Assembly (NCBI RefSeq): GCF_030651625.1
Contig: NZ_JAUSCF010000017.1
Location: forward strand, 124,001-188,000
Length of the DNA stretch: 64,000 nt
Source: Hydrogenophaga sp.
Lineage (GTDB): Bacteria; Pseudomonadota; Gammaproteobacteria; Burkholderiales; Burkholderiaceae_C
Reading direction: 5' to 3'
Shown: positions 48,615-56,755 of the stretch, in pieces
Layout: every line of letters starts with the position of its first letter
Numbering within the stretch: the first letter of the stretch is position 1
Notes under the pieces: generated by a model
Told to the model about the DNA's origin: nothing
Seen by the model: only the letters and a program-made list of their open reading frames with translations
The model's database searches: none
Made by a program: the position numbers and the translations under genes

Positions 48615-49019
48615 ATGTTGACGGACATCTCACCGTCCCACCAGACGTTCCTGGCGTTTGACTACGGTCTGAAACGCACGGGCGTGGCCACCGGCAACCG
48701 GTTGACCGGCACAGCCACTCCTCAGGGAACGATCGCGGCCGAGGGTGAATCGCGTTTCGTGCAGATCGCCCAGCGCCTGAACGAGTGGCAGCCGGACGCC
48801 CTGGTGGTGGGGGTGCCTTACCACCCGGATGGCGCGGCGCACGAAAACACCGCTCGCGCTTTGAAGTTTGCGCGCCAGTTGCGCGGGCGCCATGGCTTGC
48901 CGGTGTATGAGGTGGACGAGCGCTATTCCACCACTGAAGCCCACAGCCTGGGCGCGAAAGATGCCGACGCCGCTTCGGCCTGCATCATCCTGGAACAGTT
49001 TTTGAGGAGTCTGCCTTGA
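48615..49019 (+). CDS. ruvX: Holliday junction resolvase-like protein RuvX (YqgF)
   Basis: The 134-residue RNase H-fold protein is of the YqgF family. The first acidic residue lies in LAFDYGLKRTGVA, the second in LVVGVPYHPDG and the third in SACIILEQFL. YqgF is needed for 16S rRNA 5' end processing in E. coli and has resolvase-like activity. The ATG at 48615 removes a long repeat-derived extension. The stop overlaps the pyrR start. Confidence 0.9.
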   Translation: MLTDISPSHQTFLAFDYGLKRTGVATGNRLTGTATPQGTIAAEGESRFVQIAQRLNEWQPDALVVGVPYHPDGAAHENTARALKFARQLRGRHGLPVYEVDERYSTTEAHSLGAKDADAASACIILEQFLRSLP

Positions 49020-49531
49020 CCCAGCCGCCGTCACTCGACGCCGAGGCCCTGTACAACGGGCTGCGCAGCGCGGTACAACAATTTCTGGCCGACTCGCCCG
49101 TGCCGCTGGTGCTGGTGGGCATCACCTCGGGTGGTGCATGGCTGGCCGAACGCTTGCAAAGAGACCTGGGACTGCCTGGCGCGGCGGGCGTGATTTCTTC
49201 TGCCATGCACCGGGACGATTATTCCCAGCGAGGCCTGACCAACAGCGCGCAGACCTCGCTGCCTTTCGAGGTCAATGGTGCCCATGTGCTGCTGATCGAC
49301 GATGTGCTCTATACCGGCCGTACCCTGCGCGCCGTGATCAATGAGCTGTACGACTACGGGCGCCCCGCCAGTGTCAAACTGGCGGTGCTGGTGGATCGAG
49401 GCGGCAGGGAACTGCCGATCGAAGCGAACGTGTGTGTGGCCACGCTGACGCTGCCCGACGACCAGCTGCTTGAACTTGCCAAGGACGACCATGGGCAACT
49501 GAGTTTTGTAGTGGAAAGCAAGAAGGTCTGA
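49016..49531 (+). CDS. pyrR: bifunctional pyr operon regulator / uracil phosphoribosyltransferase PyrR
   Basis: The 171-residue PRTase-fold protein has the PRPP loop [16 protein letters not shown]. In Gram-positive bacteria PyrR binds pyr mRNA; in Gram-negative bacteria it may only be a uracil phosphoribosyltransferase. The start is a TTG sharing bases with the ruvX stop (TTGA), supported by a GAGGAG ribosome site six bases upstream. No alternative ATG precedes the conserved region. Confidence 0.93.
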   Translation: MTQPPSLDAEALYNGLRSAVQQFLADSPVPLVLVGITSGGAWLAERLQRDLGLPGAAGVISSAMHRDDYSQRGLTNSAQTSLPFEVNGAHVLLIDDVLYTGRTLRAVINELYDYGRPASVKLAVLVDRGGRELPIEANVCVATLTLPDDQLLELAKDDHGQLSFVVESKKV

Positions 49532-49533
49532 AC

Positions 49534-50490
49534 GTGGCACGCAATCCCCAGCTCAACAAAAACGGTGAACTCATTCACCTGCTTTCCACCGAAGGCCTCT
49601 CACGCGACATCCTCACCCAGATCCTCGATACCGCTGGCAACTTCGTGAGCGTGAGCAGTCGCGAGGTGAAAAAGGTGCCGCTGCTGCGTGGCAAGAGCGT
49701 CTTCAACCTGTTTTTCGAGAACAGCACCCGCACCCGAACCACCTTCGAGATCGCGGCCACGCGCCTCAGCGCCGACGTGATCAACCTCGACATCGCACGA
49801 AGCTCCACCGCCAAGGGCGAATCGCTGCTCGACACCATCTCCAACCTCAGCGCCATGGCGGCCGACATCTTCGTCGTGCGCCACAGCGAATCGGGCGCGC
49901 CCTACCTCATCGCGCAGCATGTGGCACCGCACGTGCACGTGATCAATGCCGGCGACGGGCGCCACGCGCACCCCACGCAAGGGCTGCTCGACATGTACAC
50001 GATCCGCCACTACAAGCAGGATTTCACGAAACTGTCGGTGGCCATCGTGGGCGACGTCGTGCATTCGCGCGTCGCGCGATCGGACATCCACGCCCTGACC
50101 ACGCTGGGTTGCCCCGACGTGCGCGTGGTCGGCCCGCGCACGCTGGTGCCCAGCGATCTCTCGCAGATGGGCGTGCGTGTGTGCCACACGCTCGAGGAAG
50201 GCATCAAGGACTGCGACGTGGTGATCACGCTGCGGCTGCAGAACGAGCGCATGAGCGGTGCGTTGCTGCCATCGAGCCAGGAGTATTTCAAGAGCTTTGG
50301 TCTCACGCCCGACCGCTTGCGCTGGGCCAGGCCCGACGCCATCGTGATGCACCCGGGGCCCATCAACCGCGGGGTGGAAATCGATTCGGCTGTGGTGGAC
50401 GGCCCGCAGAGCGTGATCCTGCCGCAGGTGACTTTTGGCATCGCGGTGCGCATGGCGGTGATGGGCATCGTCGCGGGGAACGAGGCATGA
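49534..50490 (+). CDS. pyrB: aspartate carbamoyltransferase catalytic subunit
   Basis: The 318-residue enzyme condenses carbamoyl phosphate with aspartate, the first committed step of pyrimidine synthesis. The carbamoyl-phosphate motif [12 protein letters not shown] is intact, as are [12 protein letters not shown], the aspartate loop LRLQNERM and the [11 protein letters not shown] segment. The start is GTG after AAGAAGG, two bases after the pyrR stop. No pyrI regulatory gene follows; the next gene encodes a dihydroorotase-like partner, as in class A ATCases of Pseudomonas. Confidence 0.96.
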   Translation: MARNPQLNKNGELIHLLSTEGLSRDILTQILDTAGNFVSVSSREVKKVPLLRGKSVFNLFFENSTRTRTTFEIAATRLSADVINLDIARSSTAKGESLLDTISNLSAMAADIFVVRHSESGAPYLIAQHVAPHVHVINAGDGRHAHPTQGLLDMYTIRHYKQDFTKLSVAIVGDVVHSRVARSDIHALTTLGCPDVRVVGPRTLVPSDLSQMGVRVCHTLEEGIKDCDVVITLRLQNERMSGALLPSSQEYFKSFGLTPDRLRWARPDAIVMHPGPINRGVEIDSAVVDGPQSVILPQVTFGIAVRMAVMGIVAGNEA

Positions 50491-50492
50491 AC

Positions 50493-50700
50493 GTTGCCCC
50501 CACGCTCCACCGCTGCGCGGGTCGCTGCCCCCCGAGGGGGCTGGCCTTGCTTGGGGCGGCCCTGCGCTGCGGCCGGGTTGCCCCCACGCTCCGCCGCTGC
50601 GCGGGTCGCTGCCCCCCCAGGGGGCTGGCTTTGCTTGGGGCGGCCCTGCGCTGCGGCCTGGATGCCTCCACGCTCCACCACTGCGGCCGACCGATCGCTG
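50493..50700. repeat. 84-bp tandem repeat between pyrB and pyrC'
   Basis: An 84-bp unit beginning at 50493 and again at 50577 is followed by a partial third copy from 50661. Each unit contains CACGCTCCACCGCTGCG, a CCCCC-GGGGG palindrome and TTGGGGCGGCCCTGCGCTGCGG. The same unit type is repeated after the PQQ dehydrogenase gene at 56511. It fills the 226-bp gap inside the pyrB-pyrC' unit. Confidence 0.85.
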
Positions 50701-50716
50701 AGCGAAAGAACCACCT

Positions 50717-52051
50717 ATGAAGATCCTGATTCAAAACGGCCGCGTCATGGACCCGGCCACCGGGCGCGACGAGATGACCGATGTGGCGATCGCGGCTGGC
50801 CGTATCATCGCCATCGGCAACGTGGGTGCGGATTTCCACGCCAACCGCACCATCGACGCCACGGGCTGTGTGGTTGCTCCGGGTCTCGTCGACTTGGCTG
50901 TGCGCCTGCGAGAACCCGGTCAGGAACACGCCGCCATGCTGGAGAGCGAAATGGCCGCAGCGGTGGCCGGTGGTGTGACCTCGCTGGTTTGCCCTCCCGA
51001 CACCGATCCCGTGCTGGATGAACCCGGCTTGGTGGACATGCTCAAGTTCCGCGCCGAAAAGCTGCACCTGGCGCGTGTGTTTCCGCTGGGTGCGCTCACC
51101 CGCGGTCTCAAGGGCGAAGTACTGACCGAGATGGCTGAACTGACCGAGTCCGGCTGCATTGGTTTTGGCCAGGCCGAGGTGCCGATCCTGAACACGCAGG
51201 TGCTGCAGCGCGCGCTGCAGTACGCCGCCACGTTCGGGTACACGGTCTGGCTTCGGCCGCAGGACGCCTGGCTGGGCAAGGGCGTGGCCGCGAGCGGACC
51301 ACTGGCGACGCGTCTGGGCCTGGCCGGCGTGCCGGTGGCCGCAGAGACCATTGCCCTGCACACATTGTTTGAGCTGATGCGCGCGGTGCAAGGCAAGGCC
51401 GGCACCGGTGCGCGGGTGCACCTGTGCCGCATCAGCAGTGCGGCGGGGTTGGCGCTGGTGCGTCAGGCCAAGGCCGAAGGCCTGCCCGTGACCTGCGATG
51501 TGAGTGTGCACAACCTGCTGCTTACCGATGTGGACATTGGCTATTACGACAGCCGCTTGCGGCTGCAGCCGCCCGTGCGCCAGCAACGCGACCGCGATGC
51601 GTTGCGAGCAGGGCTGGCCGATGGCAGTATCGATGCATTGGTGTCTGACCACAACCCGGTGGACAGTGACGCCAAGACGCTGCCGTTTGCCGAAGCCGAA
51701 CCCGGTGCCACTGCAGTGGAACTGCTGCTGGGCCTGGCATGCAAATGGGCACAGCAGGACGGCCTGGGACTGATGCAGGCGCTCACCGTGCTCACGCAGG
51801 GGCCGCAGGCGGTGCTGGGCGCAAGCCTGGGCACCTTGCAAGCCAGCGTGGGCAAACTGGCGGTGGGGGGCGTGGCGGACGTGTGTGTGTTCGATCCGAA
51901 CCAACCCTGGGCCGTGGAAGCCCCAGTGTTGCGCAGCCAGGGCAAGCACACACCTTTCGGTGGCCACGAACTGCCTGTGAGCGTGCGCGCCACGCTGGTG
52001 GGTGGGCAGGTGGCACACTGGTCAGTCGAGAACGGGGTCGTGTCCGCGTGA
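50717..52051 (+). CDS. pyrC': dihydroorotase-like protein PyrC', probably non-catalytic
   Basis: The 444-residue amidohydrolase-fold protein is related to dihydroorotase. The metal-binding DxHxHxREPG motif reads DLAVRLREPG at residues 59-68, so both histidines are replaced (A61, R63). A lysine and the SDHNPVD segment remain. This matches the inactive PyrC' subunit that stabilises the PyrB dodecamer in Pseudomonas-type aspartate transcarbamoylase. A functional dihydroorotase should be encoded elsewhere. The stop overlaps the acyltransferase start (GTGA). Confidence 0.88.
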   Translation: MKILIQNGRVMDPATGRDEMTDVAIAAGRIIAIGNVGADFHANRTIDATGCVVAPGLVDLAVRLREPGQEHAAMLESEMAAAVAGGVTSLVCPPDTDPVLDEPGLVDMLKFRAEKLHLARVFPLGALTRGLKGEVLTEMAELTESGCIGFGQAEVPILNTQVLQRALQYAATFGYTVWLRPQDAWLGKGVAASGPLATRLGLAGVPVAAETIALHTLFELMRAVQGKAGTGARVHLCRISSAAGLALVRQAKAEGLPVTCDVSVHNLLLTDVDIGYYDSRLRLQPPVRQQRDRDALRAGLADGSIDALVSDHNPVDSDAKTLPFAEAEPGATAVELLLGLACKWAQQDGLGLMQALTVLTQGPQAVLGASLGTLQASVGKLAVGGVADVCVFDPNQPWAVEAPVLRSQGKHTPFGGHELPVSVRATLVGGQVAHWSVENGVVSA

Positions 52052-52818
52052 CCACCCTGCGCGCATTCTGGCGCGCGCTGCGGGCCTCATGGCACGTGCT
52101 TCGCGCTCTATGGATCATCCGCACCGAGTTCCCTCGCCTCACGCCTGCGCAGACCCGGTTGCTGCTGCGCGAGTGGACGCGACAGATGCTGCGCATCCTC
52201 AACGTGGAACTGGTGGTGCATGGCGAGCCGCCCGAACGCGGCCCTTTGCTGCAACTGGCCAATCACGTGTCCTGGCTGGACATCCTGGTCATGAACGCCG
52301 CCCAACCCAGCCGCTTTGTGTCCAAGGCCGACGCCAAGCACTGGCCCTTGCTGGGTACCCTCGTCACCGCTGCGGGCACGCTCTACATCGAGCGCGAAAA
52401 CCGCCGGGATGCCATGCGTGTGGTGCACCGCATGACCGACAGTCTGCGCGAGGGAGACATCCTGAGCGTGTTCCCCGAAGGCACCACCAGCGATGGCAGC
52501 TCGCTGCTGCCGTTCCACGCCAACCTGTTGCAATCGGCCATCTCGGCCAATGTGCCGGTGCTGCCCGTGGCACTGCGCTTTGTCGACAGCCGCAACGGTG
52601 CACCGCACGACGCACCGGTGTATGTGGGCGACACCACACTGATTGCATCGATCTGGACCACTTTGCGCGCCAGTCACCTGCGAGCGGTGGTGCGTTACGG
52701 CGAGGCGCAGACGTTTCAGGGGCGTGACCGCCGCACCTGGGCAGAAGACGTGCGCAGTGAGGTGCAGCGCCTGCTGGATCTTTCGCCGATGGATCAGTCC
52801 GCAGCGTCGCGGGACTGA
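52048..52818 (+). CDS. 1-acyl-sn-glycerol-3-phosphate acyltransferase (PlsC family)
   Basis: The 256-residue acyltransferase has the catalytic NHVSWLD (HX4D) motif around residue 72 and the FPEGTTSDGS motif. The N-terminal hydrophobic and basic segment (WRALRASWHVLRALW) probably attaches it to the membrane. It adds the second acyl chain to lysophosphatidate or a related lipid. The GTG start overlaps the pyrC' stop. The 3' end overlaps the convergent regulator gene by 25 bp. Confidence 0.85.
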   Translation: MTTLRAFWRALRASWHVLRALWIIRTEFPRLTPAQTRLLLREWTRQMLRILNVELVVHGEPPERGPLLQLANHVSWLDILVMNAAQPSRFVSKADAKHWPLLGTLVTAAGTLYIERENRRDAMRVVHRMTDSLREGDILSVFPEGTTSDGSSLLPFHANLLQSAISANVPVLPVALRFVDSRNGAPHDAPVYVGDTTLIASIWTTLRASHLRAVVRYGEAQTFQGRDRRTWAEDVRSEVQRLLDLSPMDQSAASRD

Positions 52819-54113
52819 ACTTCGGCAGGGGTGGTGTCTGCAGCAACCCCCTGCGCCGCGGGTTTTTGCAGGCGGCGATACAGCATGCCGCGCGACACCC
52901 CCAAGGCCCTGGCTGCCTTGGCGATGTTTCCGCCGCACTCGGCCAGTGTGACCTCGATCAGTCGTTGGCTGTGGTCCACCAGGGTGGGGCGCTTGCTGGA
53001 TGAAGGGGCGCGGTCGGTGCGGGCCGGCTCTGCAACGGCGGCGATGGAAGGCGCTTCGGCCAGCGTCATGGGTGGTGGGCTGGCGTGGTCATGAGGGTGG
53101 CTGGTTGCTCCCGCCGGTGCACCCTCCACAGCCACCGCGTGGTTGAAGTCCGCCCCATCGTCACCACACATGCGTCCCTTGACCCACACGCCCAGCCCAT
53201 TGGGCAGCCGCAGGGTCTGCATCCGCTTCTGCCGGTGCAGGTCCATCAGGCGCTCGATGGGGGTCCCGAACACGCTGTCCACCGTGGGTCGGCCCTCCAT
53301 GTGGCAACCCGTGAGCCGCCGGCCCGCACCATTGAGCCAGAGTACCCGCCCGCAAGGGCTGACACCCGCCAGCGCCTCCAGCGGCGTGTCCAGAAACGTC
53401 GGGCTGGCCTGGAAATGCAGCAGCAGGTGCTCGGTGGACTGCAACTGCAGCAGGCGGTTTTCGATGGTGGTGGCGTAGGTGCCCACCACCGCTGCCGCAT
53501 CGAACGGAAACCGCCCGCCCTCCACCGACACGTCGAGCACGCCCGCGAGCTGGCCATGGATGTCGTGGATCGGCGCAGCAGCGCAGTACAGCCCTTTCAG
53601 GCTCTGGTGAAAGTGCTCGCCGCCGGCCACGCTGCAGGCTTCGCCGGTGCGCACCACGATGCCGGGGGCACTGGTGCCGATGTGGCTTTCGGCGATGTTC
53701 ACACCCACGCGCGCGGCGGCGCGCAGCAGGGGTTGGCCGGGGTTCTGAGGCAGGTCGGTGGCGTGGATGATCACGCCCTGGGCGTCGGTCAGCAGCACGC
53801 GGCAGTCGGTGCCGCCCAGGGCGGCTTCCATGTGGCCCAGCTCGGTGTTGCCGGCTTGCAGCAACTGGCGGTTGCGGTTCAGGCTGGCGTGGGCGCGGCT
53901 CCGGCTCACCGGTTCGAAGCTCACCGAATCGAACGGGCGCAGATGGGCCGAACAGCAGCGCAGCCACGATTGCAGCACCGGCTCCCCCACCAGACCCGAA
54001 GGGCGAATCCCTTCTTCGAAAAAGCGTTGCCGAGCCAGCGCGGTGCGCTGGTCGGGCGTCTGAAAAAAAGGCTGGTGGGTGGTGTGGCTGCTTGGGCTGG
54101 CTGGCGGCGGCAT
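52794..54113 (-). CDS. GAF-Fis transcriptional regulator (AcoR-like without AAA+ domain)
   Basis: The 439-residue protein has an AcoR-type N-terminus (RFFEEGIRPSGLV...VLQSWLRC), a GAF domain around residues 80-210, a PAS-like segment around 215-310 and a Fis-type HTH at about 385-415 (ECGGNIAKAARALGVSRGMLYRRL). The sigma-54-interacting AAA+ domain of NtrC-family activators, with its GAFTGA motif and Walker boxes, is absent. It therefore probably regulates a sigma-70 promoter. It is divergent from the PQQ alcohol dehydrogenase gene and most likely its regulator. Confidence 0.83.
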   Translation of the reverse strand: MPPPASPSSHTTHQPFFQTPDQRTALARQRFFEEGIRPSGLVGEPVLQSWLRCCSAHLRPFDSVSFEPVSRSRAHASLNRNRQLLQAGNTELGHMEAALGGTDCRVLLTDAQGVIIHATDLPQNPGQPLLRAAARVGVNIAESHIGTSAPGIVVRTGEACSVAGGEHFHQSLKGLYCAAAPIHDIHGQLAGVLDVSVEGGRFPFDAAAVVGTYATTIENRLLQLQSTEHLLLHFQASPTFLDTPLEALAGVSPCGRVLWLNGAGRRLTGCHMEGRPTVDSVFGTPIERLMDLHRQKRMQTLRLPNGLGVWVKGRMCGDDGADFNHAVAVEGAPAGATSHPHDHASPPPMTLAEAPSIAAVAEPARTDRAPSSSKRPTLVDHSQRLIEVTLAECGGNIAKAARALGVSRGMLYRRLQKPAAQGVAADTTPAEVQSRDAAD

Positions 54114-54203
54114 GACGGGCTCCTTCACCTGGGCAAGTATCAGTGGGTGCACAGGGAAGCCGCATGCGGGTAAGCCCTTGACGGCGCATCCCCAGAAAGG
54201 GGA

Positions 54204-54257
54204 GTGTTCCATGTCGGAACACATTCGCTTCAGGGAAATCCCGAAGGTGAATTTCCC
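54204..54257. promoter_or_regulatory. operator-like inverted repeats between regulator and PQQ dehydrogenase genes
   Basis: GTGTTCC-N5-GGAACAC (54204-54222) is a perfect palindrome with 7-bp arms. A second perfect pair, GGGAAAT-N11-ATTTCCC, lies at 54233-54257. Fis-type HTH activators bind such inverted repeats. The first is the best candidate site for the divergent GAF-Fis regulator; the second could be a hairpin in the leader. No clear sigma-54 promoter (GG-N10-GC with the usual context) was seen in the 256-bp gap. Confidence 0.5.
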
Positions 54258-54369
54258 GGCGTGCGCAGCCAACATCTGTAAGCCGACTTATGAAGCCCCC
54301 AGCACAAGGCAGGGCGGGTCGGCAACCCCACAACAGGCCTGCCGGCAGCGGGCTGCATCAGGAGACACG

Positions 54370-56502
54370 ATGAAACCGATCCACCCCGTCACCACCCGGT
54401 GCCGCCTGGCCTTGGGCCTGCTCGCCGCCGTGGCGTTCAGCGCTTCCGCCTGGGCGCAGACGCCTGCGAAAGGCACACCGGCCCACATCAAGGCCGCCGT
54501 CGGGAAGGTCAATGCGGCCTTCATGCAGAGCAACGCTGCACAGACCCCCGACTGGCCCAGCTATGGGCTCGACTACGCGGAAACGCGCCACTCGAAATTG
54601 AACCAGATCAGCACCGCCAACGTGAAGGATCTGGGCCTGGTGTGGTCCTACAACCTTGAATCGAAGCGGGGCGTGGAGGCCACGCCGCTGGTGGTCGACG
54701 GCATCATGTACGTCACCGCATCGTGGAGCATCGTGCACGCGGTTGATGTGCGCACCGGCAAGCGCATCTGGACGTTTGATCCGAAGGTGCCGCGCGAAGC
54801 CGGCTACAAAGGCTGCTGCGACGTGGTCAACCGCGGCGTGGCGCTGCATGAAGGTAAGGTCTTCGTGGCTTCGTACGACGGTCGCCTGATCGCGCTGGAC
54901 GCAGCCAGCGGCAAGGTGGCGTGGGATAAGGACACCATCATCGACCGCAAGTTCAGCTACACCATCACCGGCGCGCCGCGCGTGTTCAAGGGCAACGTGA
55001 TCATCGGCAACGGCGGCGCCGAGTACGGCGTGCGCGGCTACATCACGGCTTATGACGCGAAGACAGGCGCCCAGAAATGGCGCTGGTTCACCGTGCCGGG
55101 CGACCCGAGCAAACCCTTCGAAGACGAGTCGATGGAGCGCGCCGCAAAGACCTGGGACCCTGCGGGCAAGTGGTGGGAAGCCGGCGGCGGTGGCACCGCA
55201 TGGGACGCCATGGCGTTTGACCCCGAGCTGAACCTGATGTACATCGGCACCGGCAACGGATCGCCCTGGGCGCAAAGCAAGCGCAGCCCGGCCGGCGGCG
55301 ACAACCTCTACCTCGCTTCCATCGTCGCGCTCAACCCGGACACGGGCAAGTATGTCTGGCATTACCAGCAGACACCCGGCGACAGTTGGGACTACACCTC
55401 CACGCAGCCAATGATTCTGGCCGACCTGACGCTGGACGGCAAGCCGCGCAAGGTGATTCTGCACGCGCCGAAGAACGGCTTCTTCTTCGTGATCGACCGC
55501 ACCAACGGCCAGTTCATCTCAGCCAAGAATTTCGTCGATGTGAACTGGGCCACCGGCTACGACCAGAACGGACGTCCCATCGAAACCGCGATCGCGCGCA
55601 CCGCCGACCGGCCACGCGAGATCATCCCGAGCGCATTCGGAGCGCGCAACTGGCATTCGATGTCATTCAACCCGCAAACCGGGCTGGTCTACATGCCGGT
55701 GCAGGGCGTGCCGCTCACCCTCATGGACAACAAGGACTGGAAGTTCAACGCCGACCGCCCGGGCGAGCCGCATTCCAACATGGGCTGGAACACTGCCAGC
55801 TTTGCCAATGTGGAACCACCCACCAGCAAGCCGTTTGGCCGTCTGGTGGCCTGGGACCCGGTGAAGCAACAGGCCGCCTGGACCAAGGAGCAGATTTCGC
55901 CCTGGAACGGCGGCACACTCACCACCGCCGGCAACCTGGTGTTCCAGGGCACGGCGGACGGTCGGTTCATTGCCTACAACGCCGCCACCGGCGAGCAGCT
56001 GTGGGAGGCTCCCACCGGCACCGGTGTGATCGCCGCACCCTCCACCTACCTGGTGGATGGCAAGCAGTACGTGTCGATTGCCGTGGGCTGGGGCGGGGTT
56101 TATGGGCTGGCCCAGCGAGCCACCGACCGCATGGGGCCGGGCACGGTGTACACCTTCGCGGTGGGGGGTAAAGCCGAGCCACCCGCGCATGTCGCTTACC
56201 AGTTGGGCAAACTGGTCGAAGGCGTCAAGTACGATCCGGCGCATGTGCCGGCTGGCACCGCGCTGTACGTGAGCAACTGTGTGTTCTGTCATGGCGTGCC
56301 GGGTGTGGACCGTGGCGGCAACATTCCCAACCTGGGCTATATGGACGCGTCTTTCATTGAGAACCTCGACAAGTTCGTCTACAAGGGCCCGGCCACAGCC
56401 CGTGGCATGCCCGACTTCACCGGAAAACTCAGCACCGATGACGTTCAGAAAATCAAGGCATTTATTCAAGGCACAGCCGATGCCATTCGGCCGAAGAAGT
56501 GA
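54370..56502 (+). CDS. PQQ-dependent quinohaemoprotein alcohol dehydrogenase
   Basis: The 710-residue periplasmic enzyme has a signal peptide (cleavage near SAWAQ), an eight-bladed PQQ propeller domain with the vicinal disulfide C149-C150 (KGCCDV) and tryptophan-docking repeats, and a C-terminal cytochrome c domain with C637-x2-C640-H641. It oxidises primary alcohols and passes electrons via haem c. It fits type II alcohol dehydrogenases. The ATG at 54370 follows AGGAGA. It is likely followed by a PQQ importer gene and controlled by the divergent GAF-Fis regulator. Confidence 0.94.
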   Translation: MKPIHPVTTRCRLALGLLAAVAFSASAWAQTPAKGTPAHIKAAVGKVNAAFMQSNAAQTPDWPSYGLDYAETRHSKLNQISTANVKDLGLVWSYNLESKRGVEATPLVVDGIMYVTASWSIVHAVDVRTGKRIWTFDPKVPREAGYKGCCDVVNRGVALHEGKVFVASYDGRLIALDAASGKVAWDKDTIIDRKFSYTITGAPRVFKGNVIIGNGGAEYGVRGYITAYDAKTGAQKWRWFTVPGDPSKPFEDESMERAAKTWDPAGKWWEAGGGGTAWDAMAFDPELNLMYIGTGNGSPWAQSKRSPAGGDNLYLASIVALNPDTGKYVWHYQQTPGDSWDYTSTQPMILADLTLDGKPRKVILHAPKNGFFFVIDRTNGQFISAKNFVDVNWATGYDQNGRPIETAIARTADRPREIIPSAFGARNWHSMSFNPQTGLVYMPVQGVPLTLMDNKDWKFNADRPGEPHSNMGWNTASFANVEPPTSKPFGRLVAWDPVKQQAAWTKEQISPWNGGTLTTAGNLVFQGTADGRFIAYNAATGEQLWEAPTGTGVIAAPSTYLVDGKQYVSIAVGWGGVYGLAQRATDRMGPGTVYTFAVGGKAEPPAHVAYQLGKLVEGVKYDPAHVPAGTALYVSNCVFCHGVPGVDRGGNIPNLGYMDASFIENLDKFVYKGPATARGMPDFTGKLSTDDVQKIKAFIQGTADAIRPKK

Positions 56503-56510
56503 AGCTTTCG

Positions 56511-56755
56511 CCCCCACGCTCCACCGCTTCGCGGGTCGCTGCCCCCCGGGGGGGCTGACCTTGCTTGGGGCGGCCCTGCGCGGCGGTCGGATCGCCCCCA
56601 CGCTCCTCCGCTTCGCGGGGCGCTCTCCCCCGGTGGGGCTGATCCGCCTTGGGGCGGCCCTGCGCCGGATCGGTACCCCCATGCTCCACCGCTTCGTGGG
56701 TCGCTGCCCCCCAGGGGTGCCGGGCCTGCCTTGGGGCTGTTCGACGGCTGGCCCG
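56511..56755. repeat. 84-bp repeat array between PQQ dehydrogenase and pqqU
   Basis: Three units start at 56511 (CCCCCACGCTCC), 56595 (CCCCCACGCTCC) and 56676 (CCCCCATGCTCC), giving 84- and 81-bp spacing. They share the CCGCTTCGCGGG, CCCCC-GGGGG and TTGGGGCGGCCCTGCG parts of the array at 50493. The third copy has ATG where the first two have ACG, and that ATG opens the pqqU reading frame. Confidence 0.85.

Noticed and set aside
50493-50700. CRISPR array
   Set aside because: The units are 84 bp without unique spacers; this is a simple tandem repeat.
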